A stretch of DNA of 64,000 bases from a virus: IMG/VR virus record IMGVR_UViG_3300010233_001188, positions 1 to 64,000 of that record. One strand, 5' to 3'. The translations under genes were made by a program, and so were the position numbers. The notes beneath the pieces are model-generated. The model was not told the origin of the DNA and did no database searches. It saw only the letters and a list, made by a program, of their open reading frames with translations. Positions 51,089 to 58,702 of this stretch are shown here, piece after piece. Within the stretch, counting starts at the first letter, position 1. Each line of letters opens with the position of its first letter.

Positions 51089-51613
51089 TTAGACGGCTAC
51101 GGCTAGGCACTCTCTGCTAAGCTTGACGGGTCTTTCAACACCCAAGCATTGCAGCAACACTTCAACCCGCGATCCCTTATCCGCCTTTACGCGAACCGAT
51201 TGATCACGAAACGGCCCAAACAATATCTGGACCAAAGTTCCTGGCTCCAAATACTTTGGCCGTGTTAAACCCATTGGCACTACGCCGCCATGCTCGGCAA
51301 CGTGATGCCGTAAATCCATCATATCTTGAGGACGAACGATTGGCGGCTTTGCCGAGCCATACTGCCATCCAATGATTTGATTGATACCGCGAGTGGATGC
51401 TACCGGCTGCCAACGCTGCGTCTCGAAATCGCATCCAATGAAAATATAGGTTGTGAACAAAGGGCGTAGCTTGGATGTAATTACCCCATCCTTGCGTTTG
51501 CGTTCGACACGCGCTTGCGGCATGTAGGTTTGAAACCCCTGCCGCTGTAATTCGAGCGAAGCTTGTTGCTCCTGCTGAAAATGTGTGCGAGCTACGAACC
51601 ATTCAGTCTGCAA
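51089..51613 (-). CDS. NusG/RfaH-like transcription factor
   Basis: 174 residues. The N-terminal NGN domain (about 1-105: EWFVARTHFQQEQQASLELQ, LRPLFTTYIFIGCD, GINQIIGWQ) and a C-terminal KOW-like part (YLEPGTLVQILFGPFRDQSV) are clear. It is the first gene after the promoter at 51649-51677 and precedes a 42-kb operon. A paralogue of host NusG or RfaH that lets RNA polymerase pass terminators in the late transcript is the natural role. No ops-type site was found by eye. Confidence 0.8.
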   Translation of the reverse strand: MQTEWFVARTHFQQEQQASLELQRQGFQTYMPQARVERKRKDGVITSKLRPLFTTYIFIGCDFETQRWQPVASTRGINQIIGWQYGSAKPPIVRPQDMMDLRHHVAEHGGVVPMGLTRPKYLEPGTLVQILFGPFRDQSVRVKADKGSRVEVLLQCLGVERPVKLSRECLAVAV

Positions 51614-51648
51614 ACTTGCCCCAATAAGATCATCAACGAATGATGAAG

Positions 51649-51677
51649 CTTATAAAGCAAATTGAAGTAACATGCAA
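51649..51677 (-). promoter_or_regulatory. Putative sigma70-type promoter of the late operon
   Basis: On the minus strand TTGCAT (51677-51672), 17 bases, TATAAG (51654-51649). It points at the NusG-like gene, whose ATG is about 36 bases beyond the -10 box. Confidence 0.55.
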
Positions 51678-51714
51678 GACATTTTTAGAGTAGTTCTAAA
51701 GTACACGAGTTTGA

Positions 51715-51789
51715 TGGCGGTCCTGGGCTGAATCGAACAGCCATTCTGAAATTCGGAGTTTCTCGCTCTATCCATTAAGCTACAGGACC
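51715..51789 (-). tRNA. tRNA-Arg (anticodon CCG), CCA encoded
   Basis: Folds as a standard cloverleaf: acceptor GGTCCTG/CAGGACC, D-stem GCTT/GAGC, anticodon loop CTCCGAA with U33 and anticodon CCG at 51756-51754, T-arm GGCTG-TTCGATT-CAGCC, discriminator G and encoded CCA. Anticodon stem has one mismatch (A-A) at its base. It reads CGG arginine codons. It lies between the late promoter and the host-like segment. Confidence 0.9.
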
Positions 51790-52044
51790 AAAGAGCCAAG
51801 TTCGAAAAAGCCGCCACACGGCTCGCAGAAAATGTCTGGCTGGTGGACTTTCAAGCGTCTCCGGCGGCTCTGGCTGTTTTAGTGATGATGGCTGAGAGAC
51901 ATGCCATTGTTTATAAAATTCTGCCATTTGCCGATGCGCCTCAATGGCTTCCGGGCGGGTTTGATCCCAAAACCATCTGGGTCCGTAGTGCATAGACTCA
52001 ATATCTTCTTCGGTAAGTTCTTTTTTCTCAGGGTTATCACTCAT
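51775..52044 (-). CDS. Small host-like protein whose end lies in the tRNA
   Basis: About 89 residues from ATG 52044 (MSDNPEKKELTEEDIESMHY), with a hydrophobic C-terminal RAVWRLFRTWLFG. The last five codons and stop are supplied by the 5' part of the tRNA gene, 15 bp overlap. It is divergent to the transposase fragment, their starts overlapping. GC-rich, unlike phage genes. Probably a host gene truncated at the tRNA border. Confidence 0.45.
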   Translation of the reverse strand: MSDNPEKKELTEEDIESMHYGPRWFWDQTRPEAIEAHRQMAEFYKQWHVSQPSSLKQPEPPETLESPPARHFLRAVWRLFRTWLFGPVA

Positions 52045-52378
52045 GCCTATTCCAGTCCGTTTCACTAATGAAGACGCCGCCCGTAAACACCTTGAAGGCA
52101 AGCTTTGGCCTGACGGCCCGGTTTGCCCGTCCTGTGGCGTCATAAACGATGCTTGCCGCATTACGACCAGGAAAGGTCTTTGGTTCTGTAATTCCTGCCG
52201 CAAGCAATTCACCGTCACAGTTGGGACCGTCATGGAGCGTAGCCATATTCCTATATATACTTGGCTCTACGCGACCCATCTTCTCTGCTCGTCCAAAAAA
52301 GGCATCTCTAGCCACCAGCTAAGCCGCATGTTGAGGTTTTTGCCGTATCAAACGTGCTTTCAAAGCCAGCACAACTAA
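52043..52378 (+). mobile_element. IS1595-family transposase fragment (N-terminal)
   Basis: About 111 residues. The zinc-ribbon part GPVCPSCGVINDACR, then RKGLWFCNSCRKQFTVTVGT and SHIPIYTWLYATHL is the N-terminus of IS1595-type transposases. Resemblance stops near 52330 (after HQLSRML) and the DDE catalytic domain is missing. No terminal inverted repeats are visible. A dead relic marking past insertion. Confidence 0.75.
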
Positions 52379-52437
52379 CCGGTATGTTGGCGCAAACGCC
52401 ACAAGAAGTGAATCCCATTCGCCCCTAAATTCGGCGC

Positions 52438-52812
52438 ATGGGCGAACCGATTGCAGTTTTGGCGCTTCGCCGGAAGCGCGACGAAATCTCCGGCGTGATC
52501 GCACATTATGAACGGCTGATCCGCGAGGCGGAACACGATCTGGCGCACGTCAACGCCTCGCTACGGCTCTTTGAGGCCACGGGCGAGGCTGGCGACCTAC
52601 CTCCCTATGTTGACCTGAATCGCGTCCTACGGCGCGGGGAGACGACCAAGATTTGCATGGAGGCGCTTGCGACCGAAGGGCCCCTCGACACCCGCCAGCT
52701 TGCCATGCGGGTGATTCGGGCCAAAGGGCTGAGCGAGTCCGACAAGGTGCTGGCTCAGACCGTGGCGCTCCGGGTGGTACAAACGCTCAGGATGCGGGCG
52801 CGGCGGTTACTC
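52438..52812 (+). pseudogene. Truncated host-like protein gene
   Basis: The first 125 codons (VLALRRKRDEISGVIAHYER, TRQLAMRVIRAKG) resemble a small uncharacterised alphaproteobacterial protein. The frame then runs without stop into the next gene at 52843, so the original 3' end has been lost. GC-rich compared with phage genes. Confidence 0.5.
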
Positions 52813-52842
52813 CAAATCCACTTCACTTCGTCGGAGATCGTT

Positions 52843-53307
52843 ATGGCCATTGCTGAAGGAATTGCGGCCCTCAAATCTCTCAAATCGCTTTACGAGATTG
52901 CGAAAGAGGTCCGAAGCTCCAACGATCCTGAAGAGGTGCGTTTGGCGGCGGCACAAATGTTTGATCTTGCTTTGGTGGCGCGGGAGCAAACAGCTGCGCT
53001 CCAAGAGGAGCGTAATGCGGCGGTGATAGAACTCGCCGCGCTCAAAGCAGAAATCGAACAGGCGAATCGCTTTGATGAGGAGGCTAAAGGTTACGCCCGC
53101 GAGCGCAACGGAACCGGGGCGTTTGTATATCGCGAGAAGGCACCGTCCGGCGGTCAGGGACGCTCGCCCTATTTTTGCCCACACTGTTTTAGCAATCGCA
53201 AGCTTGCAATGCTCCAACCAGCACCGGGGGCACATACCCATTTGGGAACACACAATTTCATGTGCCCGTTGTGCAAAACCACAATGCCGTTGACGAGCTT
53301 GTCGTGA
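52843..53307 (+). CDS. Coiled-coil protein with C-terminal zinc ribbon
   Basis: 154 residues from ATG 52843 with GGAG six bases upstream. The N-terminal half is a coiled coil (LYEIAKEVRSSNDPEEVRLA, QTAALQEERNAAVIELAALK); the C-terminus has CPHCFSNRKLAML and CPLCKTTMP. Proteins with this layout are recalled from alphaproteobacterial prophages. The upstream frame is open, so it may also be made as a fusion with the truncated protein before it. Confidence 0.6.
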   Translation: MAIAEGIAALKSLKSLYEIAKEVRSSNDPEEVRLAAAQMFDLALVAREQTAALQEERNAAVIELAALKAEIEQANRFDEEAKGYARERNGTGAFVYREKAPSGGQGRSPYFCPHCFSNRKLAMLQPAPGAHTHLGTHNFMCPLCKTTMPLTSLS

Positions 53308-53592
53308 TTTACTCATTTGAACCCTCACATGGGGGTTCGACGGGCTTGGTGCTTGCAGTGGTTGCGCGACAATCTCGGTGTTTGGGGCCGGTTTGTGGCT
53401 CATGCGCCAACAGACCGCAACTAACGCCGCCGCTCCCTTACAATCCCTAGGATAAACGTGAGCATCTACTTCTCGGGTAAGTAGCTCTGCCATGGCGTCA
53501 AGAAGTTCCTCTGATAAATCATCTTCGCCTGGAATCGAGGCCCTGCATGTCAACGCATCAAAAAATTCGCCTGTTTTCTTATGACCACTCAT
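53308..53592 (-). pseudogene. 3'-truncated reading frame, host-like
   Basis: A start at 53592 gives a plausible 90-residue N-terminus (EDDLSEELLDAMAELLTREV, then DAHVYPRDCKGAAALV). The frame continues to 52807 but from about 53307 on it is simply antisense to the zinc-ribbon gene. The original C-terminus was probably lost at the junction. A hairpin GAACCC/GGGTTC lies at about 53320-53339. Confidence 0.4.
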
Positions 53593-53626
53593 TTGCGTGC
53601 CTCAAGTATACTATCGCCAATCCACA

Positions 53627-53701
53627 TCACGGGCAAGAAATTCTACATACGAACGCCAAGCCCAATACCGCTACCACAAACCCAATCATAGACATGTCCA
53701 T
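53627..53701 (-). CDS. Tiny membrane peptide (24 aa)
   Basis: MDMSMIGFVVAVLGLAFVCR plus four residues: one membrane span. GGGAG lies nine bases before the ATG, a better site than most genes here have. Last gene of the minus-strand early block. Confidence 0.45.
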   Translation of the reverse strand: MDMSMIGFVVAVLGLAFVCRISCP

Positions 53702-53791
53702 TTGACTTAACTCCCGTTGAATGATGTGACTAGATACAACGAAAGCAGACTATGATGCAAGTCATTAAGAAATGGTTGTGATTACGCAGCA

Positions 53792-54133
53792 TCAAGCCTT
53801 TTCCTTCAACGCCTTAATGTTCTCAGGCAGACACATCTTTTGAAAAATAGATATGTCGTATTTCTTTTCCTGTAGCGGGCGGAATCTGTCGGCTCTGAAA
53901 CCCATATCTTCCGGGCCCCGCACAATCTCTACCACCCTAATGTTTACATCAGGATAGGGATGAACCGACGCTGGATGTCTATATAGGTAAACCTCCCGGA
54001 TCGTATAAATCTTACCCTCTTCCAACCCATCCAATGTATTGCAGACAAGACGTTGTGTAATAGCTTCGATCATATCCGGAAAATCCCCCGTGTAGACGCA
54101 AACTACCTTCTGCCCCACATAAAACGTATTCAT
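53792..54133 (-). CDS. Small SH3-like protein, early block (113 aa)
   Basis: YVGQKVVCVYTGDF, GLEEGKIYTIREVY and IRVVEIVRG are the strands of an SH3-type barrel; the fold recurs in small phage early proteins. Coupled to the previous gene by ATGA. It lacks the C-terminal tag of the five genes before it. Function unknown. Confidence 0.65.
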   Translation of the reverse strand: MNTFYVGQKVVCVYTGDFPDMIEAITQRLVCNTLDGLEEGKIYTIREVYLYRHPASVHPYPDVNIRVVEIVRGPEDMGFRADRFRPLQEKKYDISIFQKMCLPENIKALKEKA

Positions 54134-54519
54134 ATCCCATCCCTCTGCTCTAAGATGTACTCAGCCATGGAATCCTTTACCAGAATAGGTGATGAGGGCC
54201 ACTCGCCTACGATTCGAGGAACACACTGCCTAACAAGCCTATGGCATTCATTCAGATCCTTGGTGTAGATATTTAATTTTATGAGGTCCGGATCATATAC
54301 AGATGACAGCAGTGACACACACCTCTCCTCATAGTTAAACAGCATCACTTCAAACTTATCTAAGGCGCGGATCGAAACTGATACATGCCGTACACTGATT
54401 ACTTTCCACCTTAAATGCTGTATATCCGCTAGGCTTATTACTCCCTTTTCCACCGTGACCCATACGAGCGGTGCCAATTGGAATATATCATCCTGGTTAA
54501 ATCTCGAATTAGGATTCAT
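54130..54519 (-). CDS. Tagged small protein, paralogue 1 (129 aa)
   Basis: The body has VWVTVEKGVISLADIQHLRW and a beta-alpha layout that matches the gene at 54991 (VEVKYGVISMDDLATTDWLL). It ends MAEYILEQRDGI, the shared tag. ATGA overlaps on both sides. The last codons also carry GAGGGATGG, which can serve as ribosome binding site for the next gene. Function unknown. Confidence 0.75.
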   Translation of the reverse strand: MNPNSRFNQDDIFQLAPLVWVTVEKGVISLADIQHLRWKVISVRHVSVSIRALDKFEVMLFNYEERCVSLLSSVYDPDLIKLNIYTKDLNECHRLVRQCVPRIVGEWPSSPILVKDSMAEYILEQRDGI

Positions 54520-54740
54520 GAACGGTTCTCTATGATGTATTCCGTCATGCTTATCTCAGGCAAGGATGCTATCGGACCGGCTTGCTTGCATGGAACTATT
54601 ATTTTCCAAGACTGTCCATTGAAATGTATTTCAACCGTATCACCACTATCTAGCATCATGTTGCTGCAATCAAGCGGAACAATCTGTCCGTCAGGGGTTA
54701 TAATCTCTACAACTCGATCAGGTGATACTGTCACGTTCAT
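54516..54740 (-). CDS. Tagged small protein (74 aa)
   Basis: The body is beta-rich (GQIVPLDCSNMMLDSGDTVE, IHFNGQSWKIIVP) and the C-terminus is MTEYIIENRS, the most divergent form of the tag. ATGA overlaps on both sides. No family recognised. Confidence 0.7.
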   Translation of the reverse strand: MNVTVSPDRVVEIITPDGQIVPLDCSNMMLDSGDTVEIHFNGQSWKIIVPCKQAGPIASLPEISMTEYIIENRS

Positions 54741-54994
54741 ACCACATCTCTTTCAGCTAATATGTATTCCGTTACATCTATTACGGAAAATGACTTCGTG
54801 AGCTTGAAACGAGTCATCAGGTACCAATCCCGTCTGCCTCTTAAAGCTACATGACCTAAGCTAACAGCGCCAACCTGATATACGTGGCCTTTCTTTATGT
54901 AAAGATTCGTTTCATCATTAATACATTCAACCCAATCTCCGACCTTGAAGGGATAATGCTCTGGTTCTACGGGATTGAAAGGATTAGTCTTCAT
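54737..54994 (-). CDS. Tagged small SH3-like protein (85 aa)
   Basis: FKVGDWVECINDETNLYIKK then GHVYQVGAVSLGHVALRGR is an SH3-type barrel. The C-terminus VTEYILAERDVV is the shared tag. ATGA overlaps on both sides. The body is unlike the other tagged proteins, apart from similarity in fold to the untagged 53792 protein. Confidence 0.75.
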   Translation of the reverse strand: MKTNPFNPVEPEHYPFKVGDWVECINDETNLYIKKGHVYQVGAVSLGHVALRGRRDWYLMTRFKLTKSFSVIDVTEYILAERDVV

Positions 54995-55413
54995 ATCCCA
55001 TCTCGTGCGGCCAAAATGTAATCAGTCATGGACAGTGGTTCTGGTATAGGTGCTGAGCAAGGAAACTCTTTCCCAAATTCCCCATAAATCATCCTCTTAA
55101 CAACAGAATCAATCTTGGCCCTAACCTCATCTAAAGACGCAACAGTCATGTGAAGCTTCATTCGTGCAGAATTATGATCGTCTTTTGACGTAACCCGAAT
55201 GGCGGATACTTTCACACGATAATAGTCAAGACATGGTTTATGTATAATACCAGGATAACCCCTATATGAGATACTTTCCCAAGACACTTCATGCAGCAGC
55301 CAGTCAGTCGTAGCCAGATCGTCCATTGAGATAACACCATACTTGACTTCAACAGAAACATTATTCCACCCATCATCTACAAGAGTAACACCTGGCCCAC
55401 AAATCACATTCAT
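54991..55413 (-). CDS. Tagged small protein, paralogue 2 (140 aa)
   Basis: Paralogue of the gene at 54130: V-x-VE-x-GVIS-(M/L)-x-D in the first third and a helix-rich end before the tag. C-terminus MTDYILAARDGI. ATGA overlaps on both sides. No known function. Confidence 0.75.
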   Translation of the reverse strand: MNVICGPGVTLVDDGWNNVSVEVKYGVISMDDLATTDWLLHEVSWESISYRGYPGIIHKPCLDYYRVKVSAIRVTSKDDHNSARMKLHMTVASLDEVRAKIDSVVKRMIYGEFGKEFPCSAPIPEPLSMTDYILAARDGI

Positions 55414-56054
55414 CCTATGCCCCCATCCCTCTGCTCTAAGATGTACTCAGCCATATTGATGCCTTGACACGATACGGATTCACTATAAACCGTAGCCATT
55501 TGCGTTGGATTCGCAATCAATATATGGTGCCAAGTATAGACGTTATTATGCCGAGAGTTAAATCGTTCAAAACGCTTCTTGGATTTCTCGAACGCTGGAG
55601 CAAAGGCAACGTCTCCCATGCGAGTTACCGTATAATTCCTTATATCCTGCTCCGCCGCGTAAGTCTTGTTCACAGTCATTCGCTCTGCATCAAACCAGCA
55701 TTGAGTGATGCCTAAATCGAATCCTTTGACAAGCTCTACCCCAGAACTAGAAGCCTTATTGACTTTGAGTAAGATTATCTGAACCGTATGCCCATAAAGC
55801 TTCCCCTCCAAAACCTCCTTGACTTGGCTCATAGCACGATATTCTTCCGACACCTCCTTAGCCAAATTGTCAAAGCCTGCTGGGTGGGGCAAGCCAAAAT
55901 CCCAATCATCACCTGAAACAAATACATCAATGTCTTTCGGCTCAACCTTTAGGAAATAATCCCTAACGCATCCTCCAGCGATTGTAGTGTGCTTTGTCCA
56001 TGGCTCTAGCTCAGCCAATATCTTTAACCAAAGCTCTGGGCCGTTCTTCATCAA
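55410..56054 (-). CDS. Tagged nucleotidyltransferase-fold protein
   Basis: 214 residues. TTIAGGCVRDYFL (about 20-32) and KDIDVFVSGDDW (about 36-47) match the head domain of poly(A) polymerase/CCA-adding enzymes (GG-x-VRD and D-x-D), with a HTVQIILLK strand as the next conserved element. RNA tailing or nucleotidylation is possible. C-terminus MAEYILEQRDGGIG, whose first 33 bases equal those of the tag at 54130. Short compared with full enzymes; RNA-binding domain absent. Confidence 0.75.
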   Translation of the reverse strand: MMKNGPELWLKILAELEPWTKHTTIAGGCVRDYFLKVEPKDIDVFVSGDDWDFGLPHPAGFDNLAKEVSEEYRAMSQVKEVLEGKLYGHTVQIILLKVNKASSSGVELVKGFDLGITQCWFDAERMTVNKTYAAEQDIRNYTVTRMGDVAFAPAFEKSKKRFERFNSRHNNVYTWHHILIANPTQMATVYSESVSCQGINMAEYILEQRDGGIG

Positions 56055-56287
56055 TCAAATCTCATTTGAGGGGGCTTCGCAGTCCGCTTGGCCTCTTCCC
56101 GGCACTTCTTAGCAAACTCGGCAAATGGTGGTGGATCGGGGCAATCCTTATATAGCCGCATATACTCTAGCTGGATGCTTTTCAACTCTTCTACTCGCGT
56201 TGACCCAACTTGCGGGCTGAACGAACCATTTTCCATTTTCATATCAAACCGTCCCTCCTGGGCGGCTACAAGTCCAATCATCAGCAA
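56051..56287 (-). CDS. Unknown small protein (78 aa)
   Basis: Helical C-terminal half (ELKSIQLEYMRLYKDCPDPP, FAEFAKKCREEAKRTAK). No tag. Overlaps the next gene by ATGA. Start could be 56287 or an internal ATG (MKMENGSF). Confidence 0.5.
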   Translation of the reverse strand: MLMIGLVAAQEGRFDMKMENGSFSPQVGSTRVEELKSIQLEYMRLYKDCPDPPPFAEFAKKCREEAKRTAKPPQMRFD

Positions 56288-56304
56288 ATTCGCGCCACGA
56301 CATC

Positions 56305-56724
56305 CTAAGCTGGCTTCTTGAAATAAACGGACGGGTCTTCGCGAATGACAGCGGCTATTTCCTTGAAGGTAAGCCTTTCCTCATCATTCAGTTCTATTAA
56401 ATCCGGTTTAAATGTCAAACGAGACTTGCCATCACTATTATACACTGCAAGCAAATCTTTGACCTCTTCCGGTAACGAAAACTCTTGGGCATCACCGCGC
56501 TTGCCATAAAACATGGCACCCTCATCCCATCCAGATCCAATATAGGCTTTAAACCCGAGAGCAACGCAAGCACGGCCTAGACAACAATAGCCGCCATTAC
56601 CATTATTTAGCACGCCGCTGGCCTGCTTAGCCTTTGTCGTCTCAAGATCGATCAACCATTTACGCTGATTCGGCCCAAGCTTCTGTTTGGGCTTCTTTAC
56701 TGTCTTCTTTGAAAGCTTACTCAT
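56305..56724 (-). CDS. Conserved phage protein of unknown function (139 aa)
   Basis: NNGNGGYCCLGRACVALGFK and LIELNDEERLTFKEIAAVIR follow a pattern (CCLG early, LND-x-x-LTF-x-EIA late) recalled from many phage proteins without assigned function. Basic N-terminus. Start overlaps the preceding stop (ATGA). Confidence 0.65.
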   Translation of the reverse strand: MSKLSKKTVKKPKQKLGPNQRKWLIDLETTKAKQASGVLNNGNGGYCCLGRACVALGFKAYIGSGWDEGAMFYGKRGDAQEFSLPEEVKDLLAVYNSDGKSRLTFKPDLIELNDEERLTFKEIAAVIREDPSVYFKKPA

Positions 56725-56828
56725 TTGAACACCCCTATGATGGTAAGAGCAACAACCATCAGGAATATCACAAGCCCAATTTCTGCCGGATGAGGCTTGA
56801 CTGATTCTTTGTCCGATCTTTCATACAT
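56721..56828 (-). CDS. Small membrane protein (35 aa)
   Basis: A charged start (MYERSDKESVKPHP) and one span (IGLVIFLMVVALTIIGVF). Overlaps the genes on both sides, 8 bp upstream and ATGA downstream, as in the rest of the block. Confidence 0.55.
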   Translation of the reverse strand: MYERSDKESVKPHPAEIGLVIFLMVVALTIIGVFK

Positions 56829-57006
56829 TTTTGAACCATCCCTTCACTTTTTCCATTAAACTCGATGCTAGGAAATACAAGCATAGCATGATCCCGAGAC
56901 TGATGACAAATAGAATGAGTACCATATCCAGCGCAAAGGTAAGGAAGCCGGTCATGTAGCCTAGAATCAGAATCAACAAAGCGGGTAGTATCAGCAAGTA
57001 ATTCAT
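56821..57006 (-). CDS. Two-span small membrane protein (61 aa)
   Basis: Two hydrophobic segments: LLILPALLILILGYMTGFLT and MVLILFVISLGIMLCLYFLA, then a basic amphipathic tail. Could be a superinfection or host-membrane factor, but nothing specific shows this. Confidence 0.6.
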   Translation of the reverse strand: MNYLLILPALLILILGYMTGFLTFALDMVLILFVISLGIMLCLYFLASSLMEKVKGWFKNV

Positions 57007-57230
57007 AAACCTCTTTCCTTCAATAAAATTCCTGCATAGATCATGGCAAAATCCATGTCTTCATCATCGTCAAGAGCATCGCGCACTACGGAAATCCGGC
57101 CAGCACTGATGCCCACAAGATCACTGACGGGTAGCCCCGAGAACGGGACAAATTCCCCAGAATCGGTTTTCCAGTATGGTTCGCGCATGATGATTGTCCC
57201 CTCAAGCAAGCCGGATATGGCTTTATACAA
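57003..57230 (-). CDS. Unknown small protein, first of the minus-strand block (75 aa)
   Basis: TTG start at 57230 or ATG (MREPYWKTDSGEF) inside. GISAGRISVVRDALDDDEDM is notable. ATGA overlap with the next gene. No promoter was convincingly seen in the 100 bp before it. Confidence 0.5.
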   Translation of the reverse strand: MYKAISGLLEGTIIMREPYWKTDSGEFVPFSGLPVSDLVGISAGRISVVRDALDDDEDMDFAMIYAGILLKERGL

Positions 57231-57304
57231 AGCTATACCGAGAATTGTAATTACAGAAGGTGCATCAAAAGGGAAATAGGTGCTGTGCCTAAGCCATAGC
57301 CTAA

Positions 57305-57332
57305 CCAGGGAGCCTGTACACGGCTTTTATGC
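57305..57332 (+). repeat. 28-bp dispersed repeat, copy 2
   Basis: CCAGGGAGCCTGTACACGGC then TTTTATGC; 25 of 28 bases match the minus-strand copy at 34791-34818. It stands at the border between the minus-strand block and the host-like plus-strand segment. Confidence 0.6.
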
Positions 57333-57538
57333 GGCAATTGGCGGTAGGATTAGAGGAAAGCGGGAAATTTGATTGTACGTGGCTCAGGATTAGGCTAATG
57401 CGGCTTAGAAAGCACGGCCAGAAGGAAACTAAGGCGTCTATAGCGGCGAAACTTGGCCGGGGGACATTCTCGGCGGTTTTCTTCATTACCTCCCTAGCGG
57501 CCCTGGGGCTTGAGAATATACCGTTGGGGGATGTTTAG
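57329..57538 (+). CDS. Small HTH-like protein (69 aa)
   Basis: RLRKHGQKETKASIAAKLGR then GTFSAVFF looks like a GcrA-type or MarR-like helix-turn-helix common in alphaproteobacteria. Its stop overlaps the ATG of the next gene. May be a host gene remnant. Confidence 0.45.
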   Translation: MRQLAVGLEESGKFDCTWLRIRLMRLRKHGQKETKASIAAKLGRGTFSAVFFITSLAALGLENIPLGDV

Positions 57539-58415
57539 GGGGTGGGCCTTGCTCGCAGCCATCGTTGTTTTGGCCGCATGGGCGGCAGTTATGCCGCCGT
57601 CCCCGATTCAAATATCTGCATCACAGCCACCAGCTCCAAGTGCTTTTGAAGACACTAGAAAAAATCAAGAAAAAGCCGCTGCATCCCCAAATACTCCCGC
57701 CAATAATGAGAGAGGTACAAAGGACGCGCCGCTTGCGGTTGAAATTACAAATCCCCCAAGCGGTGATAGCATAGCCGCTGAGATTAAGAAAAACCGCGAG
57801 GATCAAGCGGCGGAAGAAGGGCGCGGCATAGTTTTTGACTCGCTCCTTGTTGCTGTCGGCATTCTTCAATTTGTTGCGCTGGTTTTCACCGTCCTCGTAA
57901 CCAACAAGGCGGCGAATGCTGCCAAAGCTGCCGCTGAGGCGCTCCCCGTTTTGGAGCGCGCTTATTTGGCGGTTGAGCCCGCCGGGATCGGCAATTTCGG
58001 CGGCGATCCCCTCATCGCCAGAGTTAAAATTAAGAACGCTGGCAATCTTCCAGCTAGAGAGGTGCGTTGGTTTTTCTACGCTGAATCCGATAGCGATAAA
58101 CGGCGCAAAGAGTTTATCGTTGAGAGCGAGGAGGCGGTTAAAGAAGAAAGCAATTTCCTCGCGCCAAAAGCTGAAATGGTGAGATTTCACAAATTTACTA
58201 GCAAAGTTGAGGCCGTCTATTTCAATGGGGGGACGGAGGCCATCTATGTTTGGGGGATCGTTTATTACCATGATGGCTTTAAGCCTCATCGGTACATTCA
58301 ATTCTGTCATCGGTACGAATCCGATGGAGGAACTTCGGGACATAGTGTCATTAGCCCAGACCGAGCGCGCCAGCACCAATTCGGAAATGGCACAGACGAA
58401 GACAAAAAGACTTAA
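57531..58415 (+). CDS. Host-like membrane protein of unknown function
   Basis: About 294 residues from ATG 57531. Two spans: an N-terminal one (WALLAAIVVLAAWAAVM) and another at about 110-127 (VGILQFVALVFTVLVTN). The C-terminal part is beta-rich (FNGGTEAIYVWGIVYYHDGF). It resembles conserved hypothetical membrane proteins of Rhizobiales. More GC-rich than the phage genes nearby; probably acquired from a host. Confidence 0.6.
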   Translation: MFRGWALLAAIVVLAAWAAVMPPSPIQISASQPPAPSAFEDTRKNQEKAAASPNTPANNERGTKDAPLAVEITNPPSGDSIAAEIKKNREDQAAEEGRGIVFDSLLVAVGILQFVALVFTVLVTNKAANAAKAAAEALPVLERAYLAVEPAGIGNFGGDPLIARVKIKNAGNLPAREVRWFFYAESDSDKRRKEFIVESEEAVKEESNFLAPKAEMVRFHKFTSKVEAVYFNGGTEAIYVWGIVYYHDGFKPHRYIQFCHRYESDGGTSGHSVISPDRARQHQFGNGTDEDKKT

Positions 58416-58447
58416 CGCGGCCACCGCCGCCAACACGCGCATGGCGC

Positions 58448-58702
58448 TTACTCCAAACTCACCTCACTCATTTGGGATCGTCCAGGCAGCCGCCAAGCCT
58501 TGAGCTTGGGGCGTTTGCGCCAAGATACCGTGATGATAAGCCATGGATTTGTGTCCCTCGGGTAATTCCATCTCATTTCTTTTTGAAGATAGGCAGATAC
58601 CTTCTTCTTATTCGGATGGGGAGCTGTGATTATCTTTCTCTGACTTCTAAGATGGTCTATGAGAGTCAGGTAAAAGTTATGTACTTTAGTGTAATCTGTC
58701 AC
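58448..58702 (-). CDS. Possible small protein (84 aa)
   Basis: GTG start with AGGA ten bases upstream; MTDYTKVHNFYLTLIDHLRS and WLIITVSWRKRPKLKAWRL. Reads like a real short gene divergent from the plus-strand block, but there is no second line of support. Confidence 0.4.
   Translation of the reverse strand: MTDYTKVHNFYLTLIDHLRSQRKIITAPHPNKKKVSAYLQKEMRWNYPRDTNPWLIITVSWRKRPKLKAWRLPGRSQMSEVSLE

Noticed and set aside
50895-51110. 71-codon minus-strand frame between the NusG-like gene and the small terminase gene
   Set aside because: It overlaps both genes in other frames and shows no family features; the gap between them is only about 110 bp.
51204-51602. 132-codon frame inside the NusG-like gene
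   Set aside because: Same strand, other frame; the NusG-like frame has clear NGN and KOW motifs, so this is a shadow.
57621-58442. 273-codon minus-strand frame antisense to the host-like membrane protein
   Set aside because: The plus frame has proper membrane segments and coupling to the previous gene; the minus frame has no recognisable start or motifs.
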